A DNA stretch of 64,000 nt, from the NCBI GenBank assembly GCA_021831565.1, contig JAKBMM010000010.1:1-64000 (forward strand). The letters are read 5' to 3'. The notes below the pieces were generated by a model. That model ran no database searches. It saw only the letters and a list, made by a program, of their open reading frames with translations, and had not been told where the DNA came from. This DNA comes from Planctomycetota bacterium (GTDB taxonomy: Bacteria; Planctomycetota; Phycisphaerae; WQYP01). Below, piece after piece: positions 1-8,768 of this stretch; position 1 is the first letter of the stretch, and each line of letters opens with the position of its first letter. The translations under genes and the position numbers were made by a program.

Positions 1-2569
1 TCAACCCGGAGGCGGGAATTCCCAGCCAAGGTGATGGAGAGCTATAACTGGTTGGCACGCCATTGGATGCCTCCAGCGAAATGGTCAGGCCGTTGGTCAG
101 CTCGCTCTTGGTGGCCATCCCGGTGAGCACTGGATTTTTAATGCCCGCGCCAGCTTCCGGCCCGGATGTAACATCAAGATTCCATGTGGCGGGACCGTAA
201 TCATTATTTCCGTCCAATTGAGCGCCAACAATGGCTTCCGGGTTCAGGCCCGCGCCGGAAACTTCCGTGCTTGGGCCGCTATTTGTTCCGCCGCTGTAGG
301 CATTTTGATCACTGACTGGCGCATTCCAGCCGGTCGAGCCTGCGGCGGTGGCTTGGGCGCTGCCCGATGGAAGGTTCGGGTTTGCGAGGAACGCCAGCAC
401 ATCGGCTTCGGTCTGCGGATCGCTTTCCAGCTTGGTGTGTGGAGCGTTAACGGGTTTGTTATAGCCCAGATCAGGCAGGGCCGCGCTCCAATTAGGGACA
501 ACCGAATCATTGGCGGCACCGTCGAGCGAGTTAATCCACGGAAAGTAGGACTGGCCGTTCGGTCCCATTGGCTGCATGTCGGCGTATGCGTTCAAAAACA
601 AGCCATATTTAACCGGGAGTTTTGGGCTGGTGCCGTAAACGGCGGCATAGCTGACGCTGTAGTTGAAGGGGTCGCCGACGTTAAGCTGGTCCAGCAATGG
701 GCTATTAACCGCGTCATCTTCATAAAAGGGATAGATAGTGCCATTCGCCGACAGGGTCGGGAGCCCTTGGGAACTTATCGACTGCAAATAATTGAGGAAC
801 CCCAGCATTGTTGTGGCCGTATTCGGCACGCCAGTGACATGATTAAGAAAGGCTGCTAAATCGACCAGCCAACTATCGAGTTGCGCCTTGCCAATCGTCG
901 GATCGCTGTAAATTGCATCCACCATATTCGCCAGCGGCGAACCTAAATTCGGCGTGCCAAGTTCGATCAGCGTTCGGATATCGCGGTAATCCTTGAATTC
1001 ACTGCCGGCCACGCCGCTGGAATTCGCCGCCTGCTCCATGTACCAGCGGGTCAGCAGGCCGCCGTAGCTGTGCGCCACCACATCCACCTTCTGCACGGCG
1101 ATCAACGGAGCGCCCGCCCCGCTTAACGGATCGTAACCGATGGTGGTGGATGTCGCCTCGCCATCCCGGAAATCCTGCAACGTGGCATCGGTGGCGTTCT
1201 GCACGGATTGCCAGTCTGTCGTCAGCGGGCCCATGCCATTATCGCTGGCATAATGGTGGGCGTAGCTGGCGGAACTGATAATGTACCCCTGTTTTTGCAG
1301 GTACGCGGCCATGCTGTTCCAAGCCGTTGCGGAGATGCTGTTGATCCCGGCTACAAACACCACTGGCGGGCGCGTGAGCAACAGCGAGCCGGGCTTGGCG
1401 CCGGCGTACAGGGGCGGCAGGGTGGTGTTGGAATAGTTGAGCGATACGCCCAGGGAAATTTGGCGGTAGTAGTTGGTGTTGGTTTGGCCCGCCGGGATAA
1501 ATTCTGCCGGCGGCTGGTAAAATTGCACGCCCAGGACATCCAGCGTCGCCCCTCCAGCCGCAGCACCCTCCCATTGGGTTGGGCCTTGGGCGGGGTTGGT
1601 ATTGATCTGCACGCCCTTGAGTTCTTTATCCGCGGCGAGGCTGGTCTGCCACAGACCATTGTCGGTGTTCAAAGGCAGCAGGGCGCCGTTGCTGTTATCA
1701 GATTGCAGCGAGTATACGCCCGTGCCGATACCTGGGAATAATTGGCCGAAGTCAAGTGTCAGATTGCCCTGCTGGATCAAACTTTCCAGCACCGGCGAGC
1801 CAACCGCCCGCACCAGCAGCAGCGAACCGTCGTCCACACCTTTCTGCCAATCGGCGGCAATGCCGCTGGGCTGCTGAAGGGGATTGATGCGGCTGTTGTC
1901 CATGTTCGTGGTGAACTGCGTGGTGGGGCTGGCATGCGAAATGCCGGTGACATCGGTGTAGACCAACTGGAGGCCGGCCACCGTAAGCTTGACTTCATCG
2001 GTGATCGTGGTTGGGGCGGTGAAATTGTTTTGGCCGGTGGGATCAATTTCGACCTTGATCGTGACGCCGCCATTATTGCTGGGGTTGACGCCTTCCACGT
2101 AGAGATCGGTCGCCGAGGTAAGCGATGAGACAATGTCCGAAAGCGGCATGGCCGTATTGGCGGTGATGAAATTACCGCCGGAGAGGATGCCGTTGGCGTT
2201 GCGTGGCGTGGTGGAATCGACGCTCCATAGACGGATATATCCGCCGGGGCCGGGAGAGTAGGTGTTCAGGCCATTGGCGCCGGTAGCGGTTTGCGTAACG
2301 GCAGTGGGATCGGCGGCGGAGTAGAGAAACTCGATATCGGCATTTGAGAGATTGCTGATTCCCTGAACTGTAAGTTGCAGGGGCGCGAAAGTGCCTTCGG
2401 GCAGACTGTCGGTGGCGCCGGCGGAGATGGTGCTGATGCCGTCGGCGTAGCCGGGGATGTTGTTACCGTTCACATCAAGCGTATCGGCGATAATCACCTT
2501 GCCGGGGTTGCCGGCGTCTTTGCCGGTCTCGTCGGCGCTGGTGATCTGGCCATTGTTGTTGGTGTCCAT
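1..2569 (-). CDS. Secreted-type alpha/beta hydrolase (lipase-like), 3' end outside window
   Basis: I translated the minus strand from the ATG at 2569 and found no stop down to base 1, giving about 856 codons of an incomplete protein. Near residue 408 it reads PVVFVAGINS, the start of a lipase-like alpha/beta fold. The nucleophile elbow AHSYGG lies near residue 500. The segments NDSVVP (about 685) and NAPHTKL (about 710) are placed to supply the Asp and His of a Ser-Asp-His triad. The N-terminus begins with a calcium-binding-like repeat (DTNNNGQITSADE, then DVNGNNIPGYADG) and has no signal peptide. In such proteins this repeat is usually internal, so the true start may be missing. An in-frame stop lies 14 codons upstream of the ATG. 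Substrate unknown; lipase or esterase is inferred. Confidence 0.7.
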   Translation of the reverse strand, partial: MDTNNNGQITSADETGKDAGNPGKVIIADTLDVNGNNIPGYADGISTISAGATDSLPEGTFAPLQLTVQGISNLSNADIEFLYSAADPTAVTQTATGANGLNTYSPGPGGYIRLWSVDSTTPRNANGILSGGNFITANTAMPLSDIVSSLTSATDLYVEGVNPSNNGGVTIKVEIDPTGQNNFTAPTTITDEVKLTVAGLQLVYTDVTGISHASPTTQFTTNMDNSRINPLQQPSGIAADWQKGVDDGSLLLVRAVGSPVLESLIQQGNLTLDFGQLFPGIGTGVYSLQSDNSNGALLPLNTDNGLWQTSLAADKELKGVQINTNPAQGPTQWEGAAAGGATLDVLGVQFYQPPAEFIPAGQTNTNYYRQISLGVSLNYSNTTLPPLYAGAKPGSLLLTRPPVVFVAGINSISATAWNSMAAYLQKQGYIISSASYAHHYASDNGMGPLTTDWQSVQNATDATLQDFRDGEATSTTIGYDPLSGAGAPLIAVQKVDVVAHSYGGLLTRWYMEQAANSSGVAGSEFKDYRDIRTLIELGTPNLGSPLANMVDAIYSDPTIGKAQLDSWLVDLAAFLNHVTGVPNTATTMLGFLNYLQSISSQGLPTLSANGTIYPFYEDDAVNSPLLDQLNVGDPFNYSVSYAAVYGTSPKLPVKYGLFLNAYADMQPMGPNGQSYFPWINSLDGAANDSVVPNWSAALPDLGYNKPVNAPHTKLESDPQTEADVLAFLANPNLPSGSAQATAAGSTGWNAPVSDQNAYSGGTNSGPSTEVSGAGLNPEAIVGAQLDGNNDYGPATWNLDVTSGPEAGAGIKNPVLTGMATKSELTNGLTISLEASNGVPTSYSSPSPWLGIPASGL

Positions 2570-2641
2570 GAGCAGATCTCGTTGAGGAAAAGCTATAGTT
2601 TTACCCAACTACTATTATGTATTATTATACCACGTGAACGG

Positions 2642-2847
2642 TTACTTGGATAAGGAATCTATGCAATGGCTGATTTCTCTGGGAGCGGACTCGAGCTTTG
2701 AGGCGATTCGCGTGGACGCGGGGCAGCCCGACGGGGGACTGTTGCTCACCAACGCTTGTTCGTCGCCATGGTCGCCGCGGAAGCCCAGGGATTTGTGATC
2801 GGGCCGAAAAACACGGGGTTGGAATTGTCTTTTCGCTGGAAAAATAA
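2642..2847 (+). pseudogene. Possible 3' remnant of a gene upstream of comB
   Basis: Two short coding-like stretches lie here in different frames. The first runs from the ATG at 2660 (MQWLISLGADSSFEAIRVDAG...) to a stop near 2796. The second reads FVAMVAAEAQGFVIGPKNTG and ends in a stop just before comB. Together they look like the frameshifted tail of a gene, but I do not recognise the family and the composition evidence is weak. The stretch faces the seemingly truncated 5' end of the lipase-like gene. Confidence 0.25.
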
Positions 2848-3587
2848 TGATTGATGTGATCATGTCGCCCTCCCTGCTCGAGGCGTCCCTGCTGGAGCAA
2901 GCGCAGGTGGTGGTGTTGGATGTGCTGCGCGCCAGCAGCACCATGGTTACCGCCCTGGCCAACGGGGCGGTGGAAGTGCGCCTGTTTGACAGCGTGGAGG
3001 AGGTGACGGCGACGCGGGCGGCCCTGCGGGCCACGACGCCGCGCGTGCTCGCCGGCGGCGAGCGCGGCTGCGTGCCGGTTCCGGGATTTGACCTGGGCAA
3101 TTCGCCCGCGCAATACCGACCGGAGGTTGTCGCCGGCGCCACCGTGCTGCTGAGCACCACCAACGGAACCCGCGCCGCGACCGCGGCCGCGGCGGCGCAA
3201 CACCTGTACATCGGCTCTCTGCTCAACGCCCAGGCCACCGCCGAGGCGCTTTTACCGGCGATCGATGATCGCCACACGCTGTTTGTCCCGGCGGGAACCG
3301 ATGGGCGAGCGTCGCTGGAAGATTGGCTCGGAGCGGGCGCGATTCTCTGGTACATCTTCGGCGGCACTTATCGCGGCGATCTTTCCTTTACCGATACGGC
3401 GTGGATGGCGTACCACGCTTTTGCCGCGGTGAAGGATCGGCTGCCGGCGGCGCTGCGCCTCGGAAGCGGCGGCCTGAACTTAATTCAGGCTGGATTCGAG
3501 GAGGACATCGACTGGTGCGCGGCGATCAACAGCCGGCCGATCGTGGCGGAGGCGCGTCGCGACCCGCTGCGGGTGGTGCGCGGGTGA
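2847..3587 (+). CDS. comB: 2-phosphosulfolactate phosphatase family protein
   Basis: This 246-residue protein matches the ComB family, Mg-dependent acid phosphatases that convert 2-phosphosulfolactate to sulfolactate in coenzyme M synthesis. Family landmarks are VVLDVLRASSTM near residue 22, GERGCVPVPGFDLGNSPAQY near 70 and LLSTTNGTRA near 103. Length is normal for the family. Bacterial homologues occur widely without coenzyme M synthesis, so the substrate here is uncertain. It stands alone on the plus strand, ending a few bases before a convergent gene. ATG at 2862 is an alternative start. Confidence 0.85.
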   Translation: MIDVIMSPSLLEASLLEQAQVVVLDVLRASSTMVTALANGAVEVRLFDSVEEVTATRAALRATTPRVLAGGERGCVPVPGFDLGNSPAQYRPEVVAGATVLLSTTNGTRAATAAAAAQHLYIGSLLNAQATAEALLPAIDDRHTLFVPAGTDGRASLEDWLGAGAILWYIFGGTYRGDLSFTDTAWMAYHAFAAVKDRLPAALRLGSGGLNLIQAGFEEDIDWCAAINSRPIVAEARRDPLRVVRG

Positions 3588-3591
3588 CGGA

Positions 3592-4200
3592 CTACCAGCC
3601 TTCCTGCATCTGATTCACAATGGCCCGGGCCAGCCGTTCGATGGCCATCTGCTCGGCATCAGGCAGTTGCTGTCCGATCTGGGGAATTTCCGTGCTGGCG
3701 CGGGCGAAAGATTTTCGCCGCACCAGAATTTTTTGGGTTCGCAGGTCCTTCCAGGTAAAATCCACCACGATGGTAACCTGGGTTTCCTGGGGCAAATTCG
3801 TCTGAAAGCTGCTGCTAAGAACGCTCTCCTGGACCGCCACGACGCGACCGGTCAAAACCGAATCGGCATGCTTGACGGAAGCCAGCCTGTAAGGCGTGCG
3901 GGCTTCGATATTCTTGTCGATGGCCTCCGTCAAACGGAATTCAATCTGTCGGCGAAAAGTGTCGCTCCGCCAGATCGGAACCGCCACGGTTCGGATGTCG
4001 CGCGGGTAGAGCGATGAATCCGAATAACCACAACCCGCCAGCGGCGCGATCAGCAACAGCCAAACGCTGATGACCCGCATCCATAATGCGGCACGGGCGC
4101 CCTGGCCGGCGAACGTCCGGGTGGATACGGCCGGGCCGTAGGCGCCGCAATCCGCCTTGTCGCCGCCACGCGGCGGACCGATGGAACCGTCCCGCCTCAT
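3592..4200 (-). CDS. lptE: LptE-like outer-membrane LPS-assembly lipoprotein
   Basis: The C-terminal 150 residues fit the LptE family, the lipoprotein that plugs LptD in the outer membrane: DIRTVAVPIWRSDTFRRQIE, then VLTGRVVAVQESVLSSSFQT and a C-terminal amphipathic helix. A lipobox (LAGC) ends a short hydrophobic segment, so the most likely functional start is the ATG at 4080 (MRVISVWLLLIAPLAGC). The longer frame begins at an ATG at 4200 overlapping the stop of the upstream gene by 4 bases, which suggests translational coupling. Both starts are possible. LptE sequences diverge strongly, so the call rests on lipobox, fold pattern and the partner gene. Confidence 0.7.
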   Translation of the reverse strand: MRRDGSIGPPRGGDKADCGAYGPAVSTRTFAGQGARAALWMRVISVWLLLIAPLAGCGYSDSSLYPRDIRTVAVPIWRSDTFRRQIEFRLTEAIDKNIEARTPYRLASVKHADSVLTGRVVAVQESVLSSSFQTNLPQETQVTIVVDFTWKDLRTQKILVRRKSFARASTEIPQIGQQLPDAEQMAIERLARAIVNQMQEGW

Positions 4201-5201
4201 CGTCCGTTCCCCTTTCCGAAATGCGCGGCGAATTCGCGACGGGCCTTTTTGGCCCAGATGGTGTCCGGCCAGTCGTTCATAACGCGGCGATAATAATATT
4301 CGGCCGCGTGGGGATGACTGAAGCGAACGTAAAATCGGGCGATTTGCAGTTCCTTTTCCCCTTCCAACTGGTAGATGCGTTCTTCCAGCGCTTTAACCTG
4401 CAGATGGGCGGCGAAGCGCGGATAACGCCGGGAAAGAGTTTCCAGTTCGGCCTCGGCGTTGTGCAGCGGGGTCATGTCGAATCGCACTCCATGGAACGTG
4501 CCCAGCAGACATTCAATTTCGCGGATGGATGCCTGGATCACGAACTGGCTGTACGGATAACGGCGCAGGAAGTCCTTGTAAGATTGTAAAGCCCGGCGGA
4601 AACGGCCCTCGTGGTAATAGTAATCGGCCACCCGGATGCCGGCCAGCTCGGCCAGGGGTGAACCGCGCTGGCGATCCTGAATTCGCCGCAGCAGACGAAG
4701 CGCGTCGCCACCGACGGGAAGAATCCGCATTCCCAGAAATCGTCGCTTATAACCTCTTAAAAACGCGCAGGCGATGTTGTATTCGCGTTCCAGGCAAGGT
4801 CCATACAACGGACTGTTGGGAAAATTATCCAGCAAGTCCTCATAGGGAAATAAAGCGGCGTATTTGTCGCCCTTGGCGTTGCAAGCGTCGCCGCGCAGGA
4901 GCAACACCTCCGGGGCGAGCGGATTGGTCTTGTTGGACTTGTTCTTGAGCCAGCGTTTGGCTTGGTGAACCACGCGGGAATAATGGCCGGTATTGAGATT
5001 CTGGACCATCAGCGCCACCTGCGCTTCGGGCGTGCTTTGCCCCGGCGCCACCAGGGGAACCCAAACGCCGTTTTGCAGGAGCCAGGTCGGCGCGGGCCGC
5101 GGGGGCGGCGCCGCGCGTAAGACCGGTCCGAAAAGCAGCATCGCCGCAACCAGGGCCGCTGCCACAAGAAATCTCGTTACCAGGAATTCGGTCCTGATCA
5201 T
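4197..5201 (-). CDS. BamD/YfiO-like TPR protein, exported
   Basis: A 334-residue protein with an N-terminal signal sequence (hydrophobic run FLVAAALVAAMLLFGPVL, residues 11-28) followed by tetratricopeptide-like helical pairs: YAALFPYEDLLDNFPNSPLY, RFRRALQSYKDFLRRYPYSQ and a last repeat near HAAEYYYRRVMNDWPDTIWA. The pattern of a helix pair ending in a Pro-containing turn resembles BamD (YfiO), the helical lipoprotein of the beta-barrel assembly machine. No lipobox cysteine is visible, so it is probably periplasmic rather than a lipoprotein. It is coupled to the LptE-like gene, which supports an outer-membrane assembly role. Confidence 0.7.
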   Translation of the reverse strand: MIRTEFLVTRFLVAAALVAAMLLFGPVLRAAPPPRPAPTWLLQNGVWVPLVAPGQSTPEAQVALMVQNLNTGHYSRVVHQAKRWLKNKSNKTNPLAPEVLLLRGDACNAKGDKYAALFPYEDLLDNFPNSPLYGPCLEREYNIACAFLRGYKRRFLGMRILPVGGDALRLLRRIQDRQRGSPLAELAGIRVADYYYHEGRFRRALQSYKDFLRRYPYSQFVIQASIREIECLLGTFHGVRFDMTPLHNAEAELETLSRRYPRFAAHLQVKALEERIYQLEGEKELQIARFYVRFSHPHAAEYYYRRVMNDWPDTIWAKKARREFAAHFGKGNGR

Positions 5202-5368
5202 GAGTCAAAGTATAATACGCCGCCGCCGGATTGAATACAGGCTCCGACCGGTGACGTTACAAAAGCAATCGGGTTGGATGGGCCGCCTGGCATCGTTATG
5301 ATCGATGTCCGGTTATGCGCCAAGCGGCGGGGCGTTTGCCAGCGGCGGATAAAATGGAGAACTACGGG

Positions 5369-7312
5369 ATGAACAATGGCGGGAAACGCACATCGGAATA
5401 TGAACGCGTGGCGGTGGAGGTTTTTGACGAAGCCACCGCCGCGAGCCAGGCGGTGGCGCGTGTCATTGCCGACCTGATTCAGTTGCGCCGGCGGGCTGGC
5501 GCTCATTGTGTGCTCGGCCTGGCGACCGGTTCAACTCCCATCGGCGTGTACCGCGAACTGATCCGGCTGCATCGGGAGGAGGGTCTTAGTTTTGCCAACG
5601 TGATTACCTTCAATCTGGACGAATACTTTCCGATAGCGCCGGAGGCGCCCCAGAGTTACCGGCGTTTTATGCGGGAAAACTTGTTTGACCATATTGACAT
5701 TTCACCCGCCAACACGCACATACCCGATGGCACAATCAAACCGGAGGCGGTGGCTGAATACTGCCGTTCCTACGAACAGGCGATTCAAGACGCCGGGGGC
5801 GTGGATCTGCAACTTCTGGGCATCGGGCGCACCGGGCACATCGGTTTCAACGAGCCGGGTTCGGCCATGGAGAGCCGCACGCGCCTGATCACGCTGGACC
5901 GGGTGACGCGTCTGGATGCGGCCAGCGATTTTTTCGGCCAGGAACACGTGCCCCGCCGCGCCATCACGATGGGCGTGGCCACGATCCGGGAGGCCCGGCA
6001 AATCATCCTCCTGGCGTTCGGCGAGAACAAAGCGTCGGTGGTCGCGCAGGCGATCGAGGGGCCGGTCAATCCCACGATCGTGGCCAGTTATCTGCAGAGT
6101 CATCCGCAGGTGCGTTTTATTCTCGACCGGGCGGCGGCGGCGGAATTGACCCGCAACCGAAGTCCATGGCTGATCGGGCCTGTCCCCTGGGATGAGCGCA
6201 TGATCCGCAAAGCCGTGATATGGTTGGCGCGGAAACTTAAAAAGCCCATCCTCAAACTTACCGATGAGGATTACAACGAATCCGGTCTGCAGGACCTGCT
6301 GGCGGAAAGAGGGCCGGCTTATAACATCAACCTGGACGTGTTCCGGGCGCTGATTCTCACCATTACCGGCTGGCCGGGCGGCAAACCGGAAACGGAGCGC
6401 CGGCCCGGCGACATTCGCCGTCCCACCGATGATATTTTTCCCAAGCGCGTTCTGGTGTTCAGTCCCCATCCCGATGATGACGTAATCAGCATGGGCGGTA
6501 CGCTGATTCGTCTGGCGGAGCAGGGGCATGAAGTGCATGTGGCGTATCAAACCAGCGGAAACATCGCCGTATTCGACAGCGACGCCATCCGCTTCGCCGA
6601 TTTTGCCGCCGAATTCAATCGGCTTTTTCAGCTGGACGCCGAGGCCGCCCGGCGACTCGAGGAGCAAGCCGAGCAATTCATCCGCGGAAAATCGCCGGGG
6701 CAGGAAGATTCCCCGCAGCTCCGGAAGATCAAGGCGTTGATTCGTCGCGGAGAAGCCCGCGCTGCCGCGCGCGAATTTCGGATTCCGATGGAACGGCTTC
6801 ATTTTATGGATTTGCCGTTCTATGAGACCGGCGCCATCAGGAAAAACCCCCTCGGCGAACGGGACGTGCAATTAACCGTCGATCTGCTCGCGGCCGTTCA
6901 ACCGCATCAGATATACGCCGCCGGCGATTTGGCTGATCCGCACGGAACGCATCGGGTGTGTCTGCAGGCGGTCCTGCGCGCCATGGAGCGGGTTCGTTCG
7001 CAAAACTGGTTTGAAAAGTGCGAGGTATGGCTCTACCGCGGCGCCTGGCAGGAATGGGAGCCGGAAGATATCGACATGGCGATTCCTTTAAGCCCGCAGG
7101 AACTTATGCGCAAGCGCGACGCCATTTTCAAACACCAGAGCCAGAAAGACCGCGCCATGTTCCCCGGCGGCGACGGGCGGGAATTCTGGCGGCGCGCCGA
7201 GGAACGCAATCGCGCCACCGCGGCGCTGTATGACCGGCTCGGCCTGGCCGAATATGAAGCCATCGAAGGATTCGTTCGCTGGCGGCCGGGCGAAATGAAG
7301 TCCGTACGGTGA
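5369..7312 (+). CDS. Glucosamine-6-phosphate deaminase-like / PIG-L deacetylase fusion
   Basis: The N-terminal 280 residues are NagB-like, with ATGSTPIGVYRELIRLH, the active-site segment TFNLDEYFP and GIGRTGHIGFNEPGS. The C-terminal 230 residues are a PIG-L/LmbE domain with the zinc motif VFSPHPDDDVISMGGTL and a later DPHGTHRVC. Fusions of this kind are known in Bacteroidetes and planctomycetes and are thought to deacetylate and deaminate amino sugars. In classical NagB the loop reads NDGH; here the Asp is replaced by Thr (RTGH), so deaminase activity is not assured. The ATG at 5369 is preceded by GGAG; upstream ATGs at 5315 and 5354 are alternatives. Probably cytoplasmic. Confidence 0.88.
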   Translation: MNNGGKRTSEYERVAVEVFDEATAASQAVARVIADLIQLRRRAGAHCVLGLATGSTPIGVYRELIRLHREEGLSFANVITFNLDEYFPIAPEAPQSYRRFMRENLFDHIDISPANTHIPDGTIKPEAVAEYCRSYEQAIQDAGGVDLQLLGIGRTGHIGFNEPGSAMESRTRLITLDRVTRLDAASDFFGQEHVPRRAITMGVATIREARQIILLAFGENKASVVAQAIEGPVNPTIVASYLQSHPQVRFILDRAAAAELTRNRSPWLIGPVPWDERMIRKAVIWLARKLKKPILKLTDEDYNESGLQDLLAERGPAYNINLDVFRALILTITGWPGGKPETERRPGDIRRPTDDIFPKRVLVFSPHPDDDVISMGGTLIRLAEQGHEVHVAYQTSGNIAVFDSDAIRFADFAAEFNRLFQLDAEAARRLEEQAEQFIRGKSPGQEDSPQLRKIKALIRRGEARAAAREFRIPMERLHFMDLPFYETGAIRKNPLGERDVQLTVDLLAAVQPHQIYAAGDLADPHGTHRVCLQAVLRAMERVRSQNWFEKCEVWLYRGAWQEWEPEDIDMAIPLSPQELMRKRDAIFKHQSQKDRAMFPGGDGREFWRRAEERNRATAALYDRLGLAEYEAIEGFVRWRPGEMKSVR

Positions 7313-7370
7313 AGGCGGCATCTGTTTCCGCCGGCGCGCCGCCGCGTCCGGAAAAAGAGCGGCGGCTTGG

Positions 7371-8768
7371 CTATCGCCCCAGGCCAATGGAACGCACTTT
7401 TACCCATGCTCCCGGCTGGCCCTTGCGCACCGGATCGATCCGCAATTGAATCATGGCCCCGCGGTATGTTTTGGCGCCGGAGAGATTCACTACGTAGTGA
7501 TGGTATCGACCGTCGCCGTGAATGGGAAAAAACACCCGGCGAGCCGGAGCAAAACCCCGATTGTGAAATCCGCGCCACCAGACGGCGCCGGTTTTGCGAG
7601 TAGTTTTGAAAGCGGCGTAAAGATAAAGATCCGGCGCTTCTCGGGCCCGCCAAAACCAGTCGGGACCGATCAATTGCGGGTGAGCGCCGCGCAGGGAAAC
7701 ATCCAAGCGCCCCCGGATCGGCCAACCGGTGTCGGTGGCGTCGTGATAAATCCAGTGTTGCCGGTTATTTGTAAAAACCCATTGCGGAGGCTTCGGCACC
7801 CCGTTATGTTTATATGCATAATTTCGTATCTGTTTTAGTGTTCCCACGATCAGCACGTAACGATAACGATAGTCGATATTATGATCGATGATATCGTGGA
7901 AAATGGGGGCGATATAACCAGTCGGCGCGGCGCGGGAACCTCCCTGGCCGGGCGGCCAGTTTGTAAACCCTCCCAAATAGAGATAATCGCCGGGAGTCCA
8001 GATTCCTATGCCAAACCCGGCGCGATTGACCAGGGCTGCCCAGTTTTCCGTCGCGTGCCAGGCGATCCATGGAAACTGATGCCGTTGAACCTCTTTCTGT
8101 TCGCGCCGCACCACGGCGCGCGGATCCAGCCAGTGCACCGCCTGATGGGTGAAAGGCTTCCGGCCCGTATACGATATCAGTCGCCAGAGTCTGCCTATGG
8201 TATAGATGGCCGGACATTCCTGCCCGTGGCCGGGATACTGGATTTTATTGCGGCGGAACGCCTCCATTTTGGCGTGCACATGGATCGTATCGCCCTGGAG
8301 GCGTATACTCGTCCGGAAAGTGCAATGGGCCGGCACATGGTCCAGGGGCCAGATCATGGGGATGCACCGAACCACCATGCGCGTGCCGGTGTTCTTGAAA
8401 TACACCGTTCGGGATCGCCATCCGAACACATCGCCCGCCTGAATGGGATTCCAGCCGAGGTTTCGCCAGACGGGCAAAATTTTCGCGCCCGGCGGAATAT
8501 AAGGAACCGGACCGGAATAATCCGACATCTGAATTTCCCGGCCCAGATCATGGTCATTGATGAGATTTTCCCTGCCGCCGGATTTTGAAATCCACGTGAT
8601 GGCGCCGCCCATGGCCAGATTCACTCCTACACGCACGCGGCCGTTGTCCAAGTAACGCATTCGGGGCGCCAGCGGACGGAGGGGCACGGCCGCAGTCGGC
8701 GGCAAGCCGGACGGCAACACTAGAGTAAAAATAAATATAAGTAATAGTCTACGAATATACATATACAA
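7371..8768 (-). CDS. Secreted protein of unknown function, mutarotase-like beta-sandwich suspected
   Basis: A 465-residue protein with a clear signal peptide (LLLIFIFTLVLPSGLPPTAA, residues 9-28). The mature part opens with YLDNGRVRVGVNLAMGGAIT, a pattern seen at the start of galactose-mutarotase-like and polysaccharide-lyase beta-sandwiches that describe a sugar-binding surface. It is rich in Trp, Tyr and His (WLDPRAVV, NWAALVNRAGFGIGIWTPGD). The last 120 residues look like a separate carbohydrate-binding-type module ending in QLRIDPVRKGQPGAWVKV. I cannot name a family. Carbohydrate processing outside the cytoplasm is inferred. It lies downstream of thiC on the same strand, with the stop of thiC adjoining its start. 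Confidence 0.6.
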   Translation of the reverse strand: MYMYIRRLLLIFIFTLVLPSGLPPTAAVPLRPLAPRMRYLDNGRVRVGVNLAMGGAITWISKSGGRENLINDHDLGREIQMSDYSGPVPYIPPGAKILPVWRNLGWNPIQAGDVFGWRSRTVYFKNTGTRMVVRCIPMIWPLDHVPAHCTFRTSIRLQGDTIHVHAKMEAFRRNKIQYPGHGQECPAIYTIGRLWRLISYTGRKPFTHQAVHWLDPRAVVRREQKEVQRHQFPWIAWHATENWAALVNRAGFGIGIWTPGDYLYLGGFTNWPPGQGGSRAAPTGYIAPIFHDIIDHNIDYRYRYVLIVGTLKQIRNYAYKHNGVPKPPQWVFTNNRQHWIYHDATDTGWPIRGRLDVSLRGAHPQLIGPDWFWRAREAPDLYLYAAFKTTRKTGAVWWRGFHNRGFAPARRVFFPIHGDGRYHHYVVNLSGAKTYRGAMIQLRIDPVRKGQPGAWVKVRSIGLGR

